DNA of 64,000 bases from Manis javanica (Eukaryota; Chordata; Mammalia; Pholidota; Manidae), in assembly GCF_040802235.1 (NCBI RefSeq), contig NC_133158.1, forward strand, positions 87,406,501 to 87,470,500, given 5' to 3'. Made by a program: the position numbers and the translations under genes. Below the pieces are notes generated by a model. The model saw only the letters and a list, made by a program, of their open reading frames with translations, was not told the DNA's origin and ran no database searches. Positions 48,961-62,881 of the stretch are shown in pieces; position 1 is the stretch's first letter; each line of letters opens with the position of its first letter.

Positions 48961-50354
48961 ACTTGCCAGATAAGAATCTGTACACTTAATAAGAATAGGT
49001 ACGTTGATTTGTTCTAGCAAAAAGATCACACCTGGAATATTAGTTGAAATTAATGTTACCACCTACTTTAAGTACTTTACTGCTATTTTCTATGACCTAT
49101 TTTCACACACTGAAAAGGCACATATGTAAGGATATTTCTTTCAATAATCCGATATTTACACAATTTAAAAGCAATAAAATTAGGATGATTACTATATATG
49201 AGACCAAGTATAAGGCTCTGAAATTATTTATACCTATCAACATTATAAAAACAAATGTGCTACTACATCTTTGATCAAAACAGATTAATGCTACCTTATA
49301 AGACTTGGAAGAGACAGATCAACAGATCAACTGGGTCCAAGTCTGATGGATTTTGAGATAAATCTTTATCACATGACTCTGTTAAATCCTTTCTGACTGG
49401 TAGACCATAAAGGCATTTTGCATCTCCAGGAAATAGTGCCATCTCAGTTTCAATGTTTTATAATCTCCCCAAAGCTTGGGTATTTCCCTCTCCTTTGTGC
49501 ACAGTAATCCCAGCAAATGTCTACAGGTTGCACTGGGGAAAAGCTAAGGAAGGTGATTTTCATTAAAACCCTTTTGGCAGATTCTCAGGGTCTTTCTTTC
49601 CAGGAGCTTCAGGTATGTGAACTGGTTGAGGTCTAGGATCTCAATGAGAGGCTGAGAGCTTTCATTTGGATAACTTGAATCAGGTTGCTGTTTATTAGGC
49701 CTAGTTTTTCATTAAACACACCACTTAATACCTTAGTAGGCTGTGCCATGATCACTTGAGCACTGTCAATCCCTGCAGGTGAAGACGTTCTGATTACATG
49801 CCAGCCCTGTAATCCATTTTAGTAGTCTTGCCAACCTTTTCTCAAGCATTTAAATGCTGCCACTCTCGGACCATATCTCTAATAAAACCAGAGAGCCAAT
49901 TCAGATGATATCATCTCAGTTCTGTTCACACAAAAAGCCCAGCAAGTACAGAAGTTTTCCTAGATGTACTGTATCAGTGTTTACTCCTATAATATCCTGG
50001 TGAAAGTTGTCCTCTGTGCCTTCCTAGGAGCCATAGTGTGAGAATAGATCCACTCCAACATTTCCTTCTCCCCAAACCTTGAGCTCCTTTCCTTTCCATT
50101 ATAATATATATGTTTGACATCTGAACTTACACGTAGGACATTGTTGAACTGACATCTCAGTCAACCATTTGAACAAACTGGTGGAGTCTCTTCTATTCCT
50201 TGAGTTACCTCAACAGATCCAGGGCAGCTATGTCTTTAAACTTGTCCCAAACCAGTGATAAGTGTTTTCTTCCCTAGCAATTTCCAAATATTCTCCCACC
50301 ATGATTGTGTTAATGAAAGTCAGTCAAATTCTGTAGTTATTTTGGAGCATACTG
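48961..50354. other. Unassigned DNA, possibly ERV-internal
   Basis: 49430-50350 has higher complexity than the surroundings and lies beside a possible reversed LTR. I found no recognisable gag, pol or env motif, so it stays unassigned. Confidence 0.3.
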
Positions 50355-50760
50355 GGTGTAACTGGGGGAAAATCCTGGGACAAAGTACCTCTGAAACTGA
50401 AATCAGTCAAAGGGAGAAATGAAGTTTAAGAAACCCTTTTATTTCTTACAGCAGTCTGCCCATCTCTCTCTCTTGACCAGGCTGCAGCAGCAGAGAGCTC
50501 CACCCAACCTCTTCAGTCCAGATAAAGCCTAGCAAGCCCTTGTAATTACATATTGATATGTAGATAGACCACTTTCTCCACCCCTTGGAAACACTTATTT
50601 ATATGCAGATGCACCAAAACCAGGCAAGATATTCTGGAAATATTAGTTTTACCCACAGTGGGTTTCTCTGTGGGAATAGTGTGTATGTTGTATCCTAGGG
50701 CATGTTCTAATTACAGTTCTGGAGACAGTGGTGAGGGAGGGTGGATTTTGAAGAAACTAG
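50355..50760 (-). mobile_element. Possible LTR, reverse orientation
   Basis: The plus strand has 'tttatttcttacagcagtctg' at about 50438 (a reversed AATAAA region), then 'cagagagctccacccaacc' and 'ttatttatatgcagatgc', compatible with a reversed class I LTR. No terminal repeats or duplication confirmed. Confidence 0.35.
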
Positions 50761-51382
50761 TCACTCTGTAAGTTAACTGCTTCAGATGAGATAAGGGAGG
50801 ATGTGTCACCTCACTACAAGAAAGGTCTGCTTCCTCCAGGAAGTACAGTGGGACTTAGAGGTTCAAGTTTCTTCTAAATCAACTGGAATTTTCCTCATCC
50901 AGTTCTCTGGGTCTAATTCCTTTTTTTAAATGCTAAAAGTTCAAATTAAAGTCTGTCAATACTCTGATTTCAATTTACATTATAATATTTCAAATCTATA
51001 AAATTGAATTTTGGGTCTTTTTTTGCCTCTATTAGTTATCTTATCTCTTGTAGAGAGATAAGAGGTTATTTTAGGGCAGTCACTGAAACACTCCAGTTCT
51101 CTGCTTATAACTTGAACAGAGAATTTAAATCCCTGAATTCATTATTTTCTTTATGTTGTCTTTCCAATGTAGCCAGAAGTAACTAGCCCATGCAGAGTAC
51201 TTGGAATAGTCACTGCACCCTAATGGTCACTTTGTCTTAAATGATATGTATGGACAACATTCCATTTTCTCCTAGAGAAAAGGTCATCACTACCTTCAAA
51301 CCCAGTCCAGACAGATAATTATTCCCAGATTCCCATCTTTGAGGGACTGTCTTTTGGAACCACTCCTAGGCAAAGAAAAATA
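50761..51382. other. Unassigned DNA
   Basis: No feature recognised. Confidence 0.35.
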
Positions 51383-51850
51383 CTGCGTCAGTCAGAGTTC
51401 AGTAAGAGAAACAGAAATTAGTCCATATTGCAAACAGAAAGATTTAATACATGATCAACTGCTTGCAGTATTATTGGAGATGGTGGAGAAATACATGGAA
51501 GCATTGGGGATGCTGTCTAGAAATTATTAAACTGTAGGAGCTGATGCTGAGACTGCACCAATGAAGCAGGACACAGACAGTGGACTCTGGATTTTAAGAT
51601 GTTGCGTGAAATGACTGCCACCACTCTAGTAGTCTAGACTGCTGGCATCAAAGTGGAGGAAGAGTGAATTTGAACTCTTTTCCTTCTTCAGAATATTTTT
51701 TGACCAACTGTAGTAGGTGGAGTCTAACCAGAAGCTTGCTGATGAGGGGCTTGTTCCCAAGTATATAACATCTGCAGCACAGGGGAGGTGACAGAAGAGG
51801 TTGAGGATTACACTGGGTGTCAAGGAGTATTAACCAGTACACACCCTTGT
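51383..51850 (+). repeat. LTR-like or MER-like old repeat
   Basis: Begins 'cgtcagtcagagttcagtaag' and continues 'agaaacagaaattagtcc', resembling the start of a common old mammalian LTR-type repeat ('tcagggttctccagagaaac'). The 3' part ends near 'taaccagtacacacccttg'. Family unresolved. Confidence 0.4.
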
Positions 51851-51934
51851 CAGGGCTGTCATCTCATTCTTATATTCCTCTGTTGTAGCTTCTTAGCAGA
51901 ATTTACTCTTGACCACCCATAACTCATCTCCACA

Positions 51935-52260
51935 AAACAGGCAGGATAATATTTTTAAAAATATAAGCCAGGACACCACTTTTCCTCCTAATTTATAACT
52001 ATTCAATTACCTTTAATTGCAAATGGAATAAAATCCAAACCCTTACCATGGCCTATAAATGCTTATATATCTGACTTCTTTCTATGTCTTTGGTCAAGAA
52101 AACTATCATTTTCTGCTTCACTCACTGTGCTTGTTACTTACCAAGGATATCTTTCTGGTGTTTCTCAGACACTGAACTACTTCCTGCCTGCTGTTTTGGG
52201 TGCATTTGCCATTCCCTCAGCTTAGAATGACCTTTCCTTAGCTATTTCTTTATTTTAATG
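51935..52260 (+). repeat. L2 LINE fragment
   Basis: 'ttcaattacctttaattgc', 'aaaatccaaacccttaccatgg', 'cctataaatgcttatatatctg', 'ttgccattccctcagcttag' and 'aatgacctttccttagc' follow the forward L2 order over 300 bp. Confidence 0.65.
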
Positions 52261-53902
52261 TTGATCATCAATTAAATTTCAGATGGAAAGTTGGAGGAGA
52301 AAAAGGATGAGGAGGGGGAGAAAGGGAAAGGAGAGAAGTTAGAATGAGAAATTTTAAAACTATGAAATAAACTAAGAACATTATCAGATAATACAAGCAG
52401 AATGTATACATTTACTCTTAGTGGCCAAATATATTTAAACTCCAGAACTATAGATTGTTTAAGGGATCTATTGTATAGTTCAGTGTTTCTCATATCTGAT
52501 TCCTTCATACTTTTCTAGAAAAATTAATTTTTGCTTCTCACTCCTGCATTTGGGCGCCTAGCCTTTGCAGCATTAATAAGCTGCTGAGGTGATTCTTAAG
52601 CAGGCATCCGGCTTTGTATTTTTTGTATTTTACTTTTGGTGTTTTTGTATTTTTGGAAGCATTGGACTAGAAATTATTCCAGTATTTCTATAAGAAAAAA
52701 AGTCACTCTAAATAAGATAAATGCCAACCTATCACCGAGAATATCCCATGGGTATAGTTATACTGGCCATTGCTGAGAATTTAAACATATCTCATTTTAA
52801 GGCCCTTAAAGGAAAAAAAGTTACCCAATTATAAACTACCAGTAACTGAATAAAGTATACCTTGTTTACAGACTTGGAAACTATTTAGTATCATGTAATT
52901 GCCCTAATGTTGGACAATTTACAGCTTATTTTCTTCTTTTGATAGAGTTTCCACCTCACAAAAACAGATATAACCTTAGGCAAAAAGACATTGCAACTCC
53001 CACAGGACTTCTTACAAAGCCCAGAGAAGTCATGACTATAATCTGTAAGTAAGGAGTTTTTTCAAGGTCTCAGCCCTTCAGCAAAGGGTATATATTAACC
53101 TCTTATTTCCATATGGGATGAAAGTTCCAAGGAACTTTTCTGACCTTTGTGATGTGCTCACCTTCCCAAAAGGATAATAAGACTGATGAGAAGGACTAAA
53201 TAATAGTTCTGGTACTAGGAGTTCTGCCCCCTCTATAAATATACCACTGTGTAACCCATGTGTACCTTTAGTCTTCAGTGGGGCAGAGTTTTCTTTAATT
53301 TTCAAATGAAATAATTTGAATTCCAATCACACTTTAGACTCCAAGCAATTTGTGTTCCCCCCAAGTATTTCTGAGAGAGTGTACTTACATGTCTAGGTAG
53401 TTATTTGTTGGCTCATGTGCCAGATTCCTGGCTTGGGCTGGCCTCTCCCCAGCATCCCAGCCACCTCTCTCCACCTCCACATATTCCCTCAGCCTTTCCG
53501 GTTGGCTTCACCTCTACAGGTAAATGTAGACTTCATTTCCCAAACTGGGGGAAGAGACACGATTGCTAAGTTAGTAGTTAATAAAACTATATTAAAGTTT
53601 CAGGAAGGGTTGGGGTTAAGAAGATGAGAGCAGAGAACAGGAAACTGCCTTTTCTAAACTTATGAATCACACACTGTCTCAGGAAATGTTTAAATAATGG
53701 CCACATTTTTCCTATGGGCTTAATTTGTACCAGTGTTGTTGAGATGTATTCTCTCTTTGTAAAGTCTTCTCCTAGTTTTTCCCCTATAGTCTCTATCCCT
53801 TCTCTTCCCACTCAACTTCTTCCCCATTCTCTACAACCCTCACCCCAGCAACACCATAAAAAAAAACAAAAAAACCCCAGCAAACCACAGCTCCTCAATT
53901 AG

Positions 53903-53903
<1 letters not shown>
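52261..53903. other. Unassigned DNA
   Basis: Purine-rich at 52280-52345. No exon or repeat family recognised with confidence. Confidence 0.35.
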
Positions 53904-53938
<35 letters not shown>

Positions 53939-53940
53939 AC
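53904..53940. repeat. (CA)n microsatellite
   Basis: About 17 perfect CA units. Confidence 0.97.
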
Positions 53941-54382
53941 AATTTCTACTTCTGGATTACCTGTTCAAAGATAAAATTATTTTATGTTAAAATAATGTCT
54001 CTATGCCATCAAGAGCAAATGTTAAATTCATTGTGCAAATCAGTTATGTTTCTTTATAATTTTTCATTCAAACTCTGCCCTATGTCTTGCCTTTCATAAT
54101 GAAAAAAAGAATCTCTTTTTTAATAAAAGAAAGGAACTGGTTTCTACCTAAGATGAATTGTGCATTATCTCAACTGTAGAAAAGTCTGCCATCTTTTTCT
54201 TTCACTTAAAATACTAATAGTTTCTTACAGCTACAAATGAATAATGTATACCCTTTCTTTTAACTCAGAATACACCAGGAGTGAGGCAGGGAGATTGATA
54301 CAGAAAGGTGAACACAACAGTTTCAGTGATCCAGAGTATGGATTCCTTCGACACATTTTAAGAACTCAGAAGAACTCTTAAT
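53941..54382. other. Unassigned A/T-rich DNA
   Basis: Nothing recognised. Confidence 0.4.
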
Positions 54383-54548
54383 AAATCACTGCTCATTAGA
54401 ATCACCTAGCGAGCTTTTGAGACATCCCAAGTTCAGGCCCCATGTCAAATCTAATAAATCAGAACCTCTGGGGTGGGACCCATATCAGTAGTTTTAGAAA
54501 CTACTTCAGATGATGCGAACATGCAGCCAAAGTTCAGAATGACTTGTC
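54383..54548 (+). repeat. MER5/MER20-type hAT fragment
   Basis: 'cattagaatcacctagcgagc', 'aagttcaggccccatgtc', 'aatcagaacctctggggtggg' and 'tgatgcgaacatgcagcc' are the family landmarks. Confidence 0.65.
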
Positions 54549-54989
54549 TAGAGAAAACTGTGATGCTACAAGCATGGCTAGTTAGTGGCTGAATGCCATC
54601 TTGTCAGCAGCACTTTACAAATTATACCAGAAGTAACTGGGCAGATGTGAAAGTTAGAGGAGCTTTACACCTCCATGTTCTTTAAAAAGAGATGTTATTT
54701 CTTAAAGAATATTACTCATCTATGGAATTTATAATATAAATAAGTAAGAATTGAGAAAGCCCATATACTCAAAGATGAGTGGTAGAGGTTTGTGCTTGTG
54801 GGAGTAATGTGGGTAGCTGAACCATGTCAGCTTATCAAAGTGTTTGAATAAGTATTGTATTGTTTTTTCAGTTTCTTCAAGAGAGAAGTCAAAATTATCT
54901 GATCTTAGATATCAGTTCTGGAATAGGCCATGTCTATCAACTTGCCAATTCCTTTGTTTTGTAACAATATGGAAACAGAATTTCAGATA

Positions 54990-55148
54990 GAAATGAGCCT
55001 TTATGATAAACATAATTCAACATTTTCACTTAATGTATAGGCATAGTAAGTAACTTTGTCCACATTCATACAGCAAGTTAGAAATAGAGCTGGGATTAGA
55101 ACCAGACTCATTGCCTTAAATATAGTTCTCTACAACATCTTCCCTCAC
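54990..55148 (-). repeat. MIR-like SINE, reverse orientation
   Basis: 'taactttgtccacattcatac', 'agcaagttagaaatagagctgg', 'gattagaaccagactcattg' and 'tctctacaacatcttcc' are reversed MIR blocks. Confidence 0.65.
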
Positions 55149-55799
55149 TTTAAAATCATTTTTTCTCTTTCTAAAGATCTGTTTTTGCTTCCTAAAACTT
55201 GGACAGTCAGTATAAATATCTAGTGAGTTCATGTTGAAGTTCTCAAAAATTATCTCTTTCAACCCTGACAATAATTTCCCATTATGATTGTTATTTAGAA
55301 ATATTAAAAAAGTAGATTGTTGAGATTAATGTATCACAAGCGCTTTTCTTCACTACCTGGCTGAAAAAGTGTTAATTAAATCATTGGAAGGCAGAGTTAT
55401 TCTCTGATTCTATTATGAATATAAAATGAAAAATAAGATTAAAAAGGAAAGGATGTGTTGAGTCAATTATTATTGTGCTTAATTTTCTTGTCTGTCAGTG
55501 TGTATTTCAGAACTGATGTGGTATCCATAGAAGCATATACTCAATGTCCACAACTAGTAGAATCATTAATATCTATGGGGATAGGCTTGGAACAAAAGGA
55601 CAAGGTTTTGTTGAGGGTTTTCTTGTGGAAAATGGGGAAGAGAATCACAAAATTGTTATTCAACTTGCCTGACTGTTAAAATAAAAATGAGTTTGTGAGA
55701 GAAGCTAGTAAGAAGAGTAAGGAAACTATGGCAGTAGAGGATAGAAATTAAAGTTATGTAATATGCTTTGGCTTAAGAGTGTTCTAGTTTGAATAAAGA
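55149..55799. other. Unassigned A/T-rich DNA
   Basis: A 74-codon plus-strand frame (55455-55679) shows no domain and is probably chance. Confidence 0.4.
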
Positions 55800-56015
55800 A
55801 TTTGCTAATTACGAGCTCAAAACTTTGGGTAAACTGCTTACTCCCTCTATACCTCAGTTTCCTCCTCCTCTGTAAATTGGGGATAAATTAGCCCCTACTT
55901 CATAAGAGTTGAAGTGATGTTTAAATGAGTTTATCTATAAAAAATCTATTTTTATCTATTGTACTTACAACAGTACCTAATAAATATTCAACTAATATCA
56001 GTATTATTGTAGGGC
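55800..56015 (+). repeat. MIR-like SINE
   Basis: 'tttgggtaaactgcttactcc', 'tacctcagtttcctcctcc', 'tgtaaattggggataaatt', 'atttaaatgagtttatc'-like text and 'agtacctaataaatattc' give the full forward MIR order. Confidence 0.75.
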
Positions 56016-56954
56016 AGTGAATTTATGGTTGGATAGCATGACACAGGCTTGTGAATAATATAGAGAAATGATCTTTTCCATATAAAGAAATACAGGTAAT
56101 AGAATATAGTATATATTGTATATTAAATTTGGGATTTAGACACAACAAAGTGCTGTTGTTGATCACTTTGTTCAAGCCTGGTATTCAGGTTGTAGCTGGA
56201 CATTTAAAATGATTCTTGGGTATCTATGGCCAATCTCTGTCTCTATTTCAAGTTCTTCAGTTTTGGAGAGTAGAACACATACATAGAAGTAAAGCTGATT
56301 GTCAGCTTGCTGTGTATCCAAAGAATCATACGGAATGAGATTCCAATCCCACTGATGGTTTGCAGACAATGACAGGAAAGGATGACTAGTGAAATTATGC
56401 TTCTCAATTTTCAGTCACCGTCAGTTATAAATCTCTAAGGGAATGATTCTTTGCAAACCTTTATCAGCAAGCCCCTCTGGGACTGCCTATATCTACATGA
56501 TTGAAAAAACAAGCCAAAATCATCATTCTACTCAGAAAGTAATGAAAGTTTGAGTACTACTGGCAAATAAGTTAGTTGTTATTCTATTAGAACAATCATC
56601 TCAAAGTTTCTCTTTCTGTAGCAATGAATGTGCATCCCAACATAGATCCTATTCTTATTTCTGACAGGCTTGAAAGGCCAAAATATAGAAGCTAAGACTT
56701 AAAGGAAAATAATTAAAAAATGTTGACTGTAATAATCACAAGAACTGAATCTATGCTGAGAAAAGCATATTGCAAGTTATGGAAAATATTTCCCATAATT
56801 GCAAAACAGGAAAAGTTTTCTCCCACTTTATGTCTATAGTGCCACTCACAATTAATATTAATCCTGATAAATGGTGTGTGTGTGTGTGTGTGTAAGTAAG
56901 GAACAATTAGATACCTTTCGTTTGATCCCAAATCCTCCTGATTTCTGTTCAAAT
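56016..56954. other. Unassigned DNA with a TG microsatellite
   Basis: (TG)n at about 56874-56892. No other feature. Confidence 0.4.
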
Positions 56955-57085
56955 GTGAACTTAACAAGAAGAGCTTTCCTGCCCCTCCCTACCTGAAATA
57001 GCTCCCCGAGAGCTCTCTGTTCGCCCTGCTCTTTTTCACTTTTCTTCATATCCTTTAGTAATACCTGGCATATAAAAATATATAT
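56955..57085 (+). repeat. L2 LINE 3' fragment
   Basis: 'gagctttcctgcccctccc', 'tacctgaaatagctccccg', 'ccctgctctttttcacttttc' and 'taatacctggcatataaaa' follow forward L2. Confidence 0.65.
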
Positions 57086-57339
57086 TTATTTTGAACACCT
57101 TTAATATTATTCTTAGAGCTATATAACTTTATGAAATTGCCAGAAAATTTTTAGTCTATTTATTTAAAAAATGGGATCAACTAGCACTTATTTCTAGGTT
57201 TGATGTGGATTAACTGATCAAGCATAATATAAATATTTAATATTTTGGGATGATTTTGTATTTTGATAAAATTAAAAGAGTTGTAAGTAATAGGTCATGT
57301 CTTGAAGATTTTAGTAGTGTTTATTTCAGTTCTCTTATT

Positions 57340-57460
57340 TTCTTGGATTCATTCATTTACTGTGTATTTATCACATCCTAGAAAATATGCCCAGCACTAC
57401 ATTAGAGCTGAAAACAAGATAATCATGGACTACTATCAAGTTGCTTAGAACCTAACATGG
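57340..57460 (-). repeat. L2-like fragment, reverse orientation
   Basis: 'cattcatttactgtgtattt', 'atgcccagcactacattag' and 'gaaaacaagataatcatgg' match reversed L2. Confidence 0.5.
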
Positions 57461-58199
57461 CTGAAGTTAAAAAGTAATTATTCAAGTAGGTTTAACTGCA
57501 ATTACAATTAGTACTCTGAAGAAGAACTAGAGAGTTTTGTAAGTGTTTGTAAGGAGAAAAAAATCTGGCATGTGAAGTTAGGGAAGGCTTTTCTGACTAA
57601 GCAAAATGGATAAAACTGAATCATAAACCAGTAGTACTGAACAGATTTATACCACTGAGTTTCCCAGTATCTCAGAATTAGTCTTTCCAGGTCTCATTGA
57701 AGTAGGGACAAAGCAGGAAGGGCCAAACTAAGGTGAATGGGTTGTAAGCTGCTTACAGTTAGATCCCCATATTTCTTCCCATAGGGGCAGAAGGATAGAA
57801 GTGAACAGTTTCTGGAGAAGTCATCATAAAATCTACATAATGCGAGATACCATGTACCATTGCAGTGATGGTGTGGGAATGGTAAGAGTCTGTATGAGAA
57901 AGAAAGTAGTAGAATTAAAAAAACTTTATATTGAAACCATCAGTCCTTTTCTCCAGCTTAGGTTCAAGAATCCTGTTAGGCAGACAGCTAATGGCAAAGC
58001 ACTCAGCAAGGGAAAGTGTCCTTTGACGATCTGACAAGACCCAGAGGAAAGACTTAAAAACTATGACTGGGGTTTCGCAAAGGTATGGTTCAGTCATATC
58101 GCTCTACTGAATCCACATTGGCAAAATTACACCACTCTCTCAGATATGACATTCAATTTTAATCTCCCACTATTAAATATAATCAGTCATCTAAGGGTT
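57461..58199. other. Unassigned DNA
   Basis: 57490-57640 may continue the L2 to its left. Otherwise nothing recognised. Confidence 0.35.
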
Positions 58200-59335
58200 A
58201 AGACAGCTGAGGAAAACCACTTTACTTGGAAAATGGAGAACAAAATAAAGGAACAATTTGAGGAAAAAAACTATGCCGGGAAAATCAAACTTAATAAATC
58301 TATGATTAATAATGAGAGATGAAAAGATATAAAAATGCAACAAGAATAGGGTACTATTAAAGAATAACATGAATATTCAGAATACATAAAAAATACCCTT
58401 TGATACTAAGAATAAAAGCATAGTAGAAACGAAAACTTAATAGTGTGCTTGGAAGATAATTTAGGGTATATACCACAAATAGTAAAGCAAAAATACAAAG
58501 TGGGAATATATTCCAGATAGTACAACAAAACTATAAAACTAAGAGATAACATAAGAAAATTAGAAAATCAGCCCATGAAAGCTAACATACAAATACTAGC
58601 CATTACAGATAGAAAGAAAAAGAAAAATGGAGGAAGAAATTAACAGTGGAAGAATTTAAGACTTCTTAAAAACAGAGGAAAGTAAATTTCCAGATGCAAA
58701 AGTCTACCAGTTGCCCTCAAAGTACCCCATCATGAAATTTCAGAGGGACAAAATTAAGAACATATAAACTTTCAGAGAGGGATAGAAAACAAAAACTAAA
58801 GCAAACAAAACAAAACAAAATATAAAAAGGTACAGATATATAATCTGGAATCAAAATAGGTAGAGTTCTCAACAAAAACCCTGAAAGCGTAGAAAACAAT
58901 GGCACAGTGCCTTCCAATTCTGAAGGAAAACTGTTTTCAATCTAAAATAACATCACCTGCCAACATCAATGAGTTGCTAGAGTAGAAAAAAAAATTCTGA
59001 GACACAGAAAGTGCACAAACTCACTTCCTAGTAAGGATTTCTCAGGAGGCTATTGCCAAAGGTGCTCTACTAAATCAAGGGTATGAACCAAGAAAAATAA
59101 AAAGCCATGGAATATAAGGACAGGAAATGTAGGAGAAAGGTGAAAGGAATCCTCAGGGAGATTTTGAAAATAGGTGAAAACCAGGCATAGAAGCCAACCA
59201 ATCAGATCACAGCTAGTCAACAAGTGGTGGGAAATTCTCCAGGATGCAGAAATGGAAAGACTGTCTGATACATTGAACAACTTTAGATATAGATGACAGC
59301 TGGCAAAGTAGTTTGGGATAAATGTAAAAGCAAGT
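58200..59335 (+). mobile_element. Old HAL1/L1-type fragment
   Basis: A-rich plus strand with landmarks of HAL1/L1: 'atgaaatttcagagggacaaaatt', 'aactttcagagagggatag', 'aaaccctgaaagcgtagaaaac', 'ccttccaattctgaaggaaaac', and further 'ttgccaaaggtgctctac'. All frames are broken. HAL1 elements are L1 relatives carrying only an ORF1-like gene. Confidence 0.6.
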
Positions 59336-59500
59336 ACATTTTTAAAAAGTAGGTAATTATAAATTCAAGAGAATTTAAAATACTATGTAAGAAATTAATG
59401 CACCACTCTGAATCAAGAAGTAACAGTATGTATAAAGAATTAGCTAATAGAATTGAAAATGATTGTACATGGGAAATGAGAAGGAAGATCTGAGGATGCT

Positions 59501-59523
59501 GTGTGTGTGTGTGTGTGTGTGTG
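59501..59523. repeat. (GT)n microsatellite
   Basis: About 11 perfect GT units. Confidence 0.97.
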
Positions 59524-62382
59524 CATGTTTGTGTTGCAAACCTTGTACATAGATCTATTTGACTATTTAATCCATGCAGAATTCATGCATGCATATATAA
59601 TTTTGAAAAAACCCCATGTGAATAAAATAATAAAAAACAACAGGTAGATATTGAAATAATCCAGGCAAGAGATCCTGGTGGCTTGAACTAGGGTAGTGAT
59701 TGACAGACCTGATATAGAGGATGAAAATATTAAATTATCAAGTTTAACTTTTAGGTTTCTTCATGAGCAGCAGTGTGACAAACATCACCAGAAGAAAATG
59801 AGCAGGAAGGAGAGGGACACAAGTTCTCGGTCATAAATATTTGGCTGGAGGTGACAGGGATGTATTGAGTAGTGACTCAGTATTAGGCTCTGAAATGCAA
59901 AGAAAAATCTAGTCTTGAGATAAAAATCAGGAGTCCTGGGTATTGCATAACTCATTAATTGTGCCTTCAGCTTGTGGAGTAGTGCACATGTAGAGTTAAT
60001 TACCAGAAAAAAACAGCAAATAGAGAACAGCCTTCATTAGCTGTTTATGAACACATATGGTCTCCCTTCATTTTCTCCTCTTCTCTCACATTTCTCCTGG
60101 TCTTTCCAAACCTTCTTCTCCAGGGTCCTGTAATTTGTGATCCTCAAAGTCATAAAAAATGGTGCATCTTGGCAACATCATAATGGTATAATCTTACTAA
60201 CTTCTTTACAAGAGGACATTTAAGTTTTTAAGATTCTTTAGCCTGATGCATTATGGATTTAGAAAAGTCTCTTGTTTCTTTTACTCAGTTTTACTACCCT
60301 CCCTGCCCACCAAAATGCCTGTGGACTGGATGGCAAGGACTATCTTTCCATGTTAAAATGACACTAAAGGGTGCAATTAAACCAGGGATAAGAAATCACA
60401 GTGAAAACATAAGAAGGTATAAAAACAAGTCCTGAGAAACTCCAATATTTTAATGTTGAGTAGAGGAGAAGAAAAGCTGTGAAATAGTGGCTGAAGAAAG
60501 AAAGGAGGAAAGCCGGGAAGATTTAGTTCCCATCAAACCAAGGTAAAAGAATTTCTAGGAAAAAGAAACCATGTGGAAGATTGATGGGAAGTTGTTTTTA
60601 AAGTGAGTCACTAAGAAGGTCCATTAGATTTGACAAAATTGTGGTAACTGTGATTTACTAGTGTAAATTCAGTGGAGTATTTGAAGCAACTGGTGAGATT
60701 AGAGAATTGTTAGGTGGGAACTGATTTCACAATCTCTCATTAGACATTTTAAAGTTTTAAATAATATTTAGTTAAAATTTAGTATATCTAGGGATCTTGG
60801 AGAGGATTTGGTTTAAAATAAAAAGCAAAAGCCCTTTCTAATGAGTTTTTCTCTTTTGAAATTGAAGATACCTAGCTGATACTGTGCCTTCATTTTAAAT
60901 ATACACACATTCACATACAGAAACATGATGGCTAATAACTGGATGAAATGTTTATAACAAACAGACGAAAAGCTGCATTTTCCTATGTTTAGTTAAGTTT
61001 GTTTCATTTACATTTTGTTAGTGAAATGTTCACTTTGTTGTGTAGCACTGAACATAACAGTAAATAAAAATTTAATTGAAGAATTATAGAGCAATATATT
61101 TTGGTATAATAAAAAATAGAAAAGTACTTAAATTGTAGTATCTTACTATTTATTAATCCACTACTTTAAGACCTGTTACCTTCAATTATCTAACATTAGT
61201 TGTATAATAATCCTGTAAGTACAAAATAAATCTTGTTGATAAATGGAATTAGAGGGAAATTAAGTGGAATTGTTTTGGAATTTGGAAAGGCCATTGCATA
61301 ACAGTTTGACTTGTAAGCCAGCAATGGTGGAACGCCCTCCTGTTAGGGTCTGGGAGAATTCAGATCACGTTGCTTTCAGGATCATTTGAGATCCTTCTCT
61401 TTGAATAGTCCTGGCTTGTATTAAAAGTCTTTAGTCTTGCACTGTGTACATTGGAGGGATGCTTAGTAACCCTGTGGTTGTAATATTTGTGAAACTCTCG
61501 GGTCACTTTCAGTGAATATCAGTTCAAATAGCATTGTTCTTGAAAAGGTTGATTTACAGTTTTGCATTTAGAACAAGACCAGCACATGCCTTCCCAGACT
61601 CAGGGAAGTCATTTCAGTCCCTTCCGTCTCTCTGTTTTCCCTTCCATATTTCCTTCTGCAATATCTGCCTAGAATTCTGGAGCAAAGGTAAGTATCTGGA
61701 GCAAAGCTCTGAGTATCTGTTAGGTGAGAATATCATTCTTAGTAATTTCATTGACTCATTGATGTGGACCTAAAAAACAGATTTTCAAAAATAGCACTCC
61801 ATGGTGTTTCAATACAGCAGTATATTCACGACTCAGTATTTCTTTATTGGATATTTACATAGGTATGCAGCAAGACATGATAATTTGCTTTACTTTCTGG
61901 GAAATATTAGCTTCAATTACTTGCCATGTAGCTAACATTTTTAAAAGGTAAAGGGCATTTACTTCCTTCCCCCAAATGTCATTTACTTTACTGTGAAATG
62001 TCATTGAATTTTAATAATAGAAATTTTAAAGAGATACTCCTTTTTGAAATGTTAAGGTTTTAGGATTAAACAGTAAATAAATGATTAAATATAAAGTAGT
62101 TTTTAAGTATTATATTAGGTACCTATGTGAGGCAAAGGAAAACTTTTTATGAAATTCAAAATGGATAAATTTCTCATTGGCGATATGCAATATGACAATA
62201 AGATGCAGTATCTTACATAATAAGTCTTTCTAAATAGTGCTGTAGTAAAAATATGTACAATTCAATTTTTTAAAAAAGTCTAATTTAACAAAATGCATGG
62301 AATTGGTTCATGAACTGCATTCAAATATGTATGTGTGCAGCCTACACATGAATGCAACATTCTTTCTTTAGGCACTTCAAAA
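59524..62382. other. Unassigned A/T-rich DNA
   Basis: No repeat family, exon or RNA gene recognised across this stretch. Open frames do not exceed 80 codons. Confidence 0.4.
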
Positions 62383-62395
62383 GATAATGGATTGA

Positions 62396-62868
62396 AACAA
62401 ATCGTACCATTTGCAACAACATGGATGGAGCTAGAGGGTATTATGCTTAGTGAAATAAGTCAGGCAGAGAAAGACAAATACCAAATGATTTCCCTCATTT
62501 GTCGAATATAGCAACGAAGCAAAACTGAAGGAACAAAATAGCATCAGTCTCACAGACTCCAAGGAGGGACTAGTGGTTGCCAAAGGGGAGGGATGGGAGA
62601 GGGTGGGTGGGGAGGTAGAGAGAAGGGGATTGTGGGGTATCATGATTGGTGCACATGGTGTTCACTGGGAACATGGGTTCACGGGGAAGACTGTGTAGCT
62701 CAGAGAAGACAAACAGGGACTCTGTGACATCTTACTACACCAATGGGCAGTGACTGCAATGGGGTGTGTGGGGCAACTGGATAGTAAGGGTGAATGTAAA
62801 ACCATATTGCTTTTCTTGTGAAACCTTCATAAGAGTGTATATCAATGATACCTTAATAATAAAAAAAA
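62396..62868 (+). mobile_element. L1 3' UTR copy, strongly 5'-truncated
   Basis: Starts at 'aacaaatcgtaccatttgc' and carries the same G-rich 3' UTR as the copies at 26 and 30 kb, ending with an A run at about 62861-62868. Flanked by a 13-bp near-perfect duplication, 62383-62395 and 62869-62881 (12 of 13 match). It contains only the last ORF2 codons and the UTR. Confidence 0.9.
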
Positions 62869-62881
62869 GGTAATGGATTGA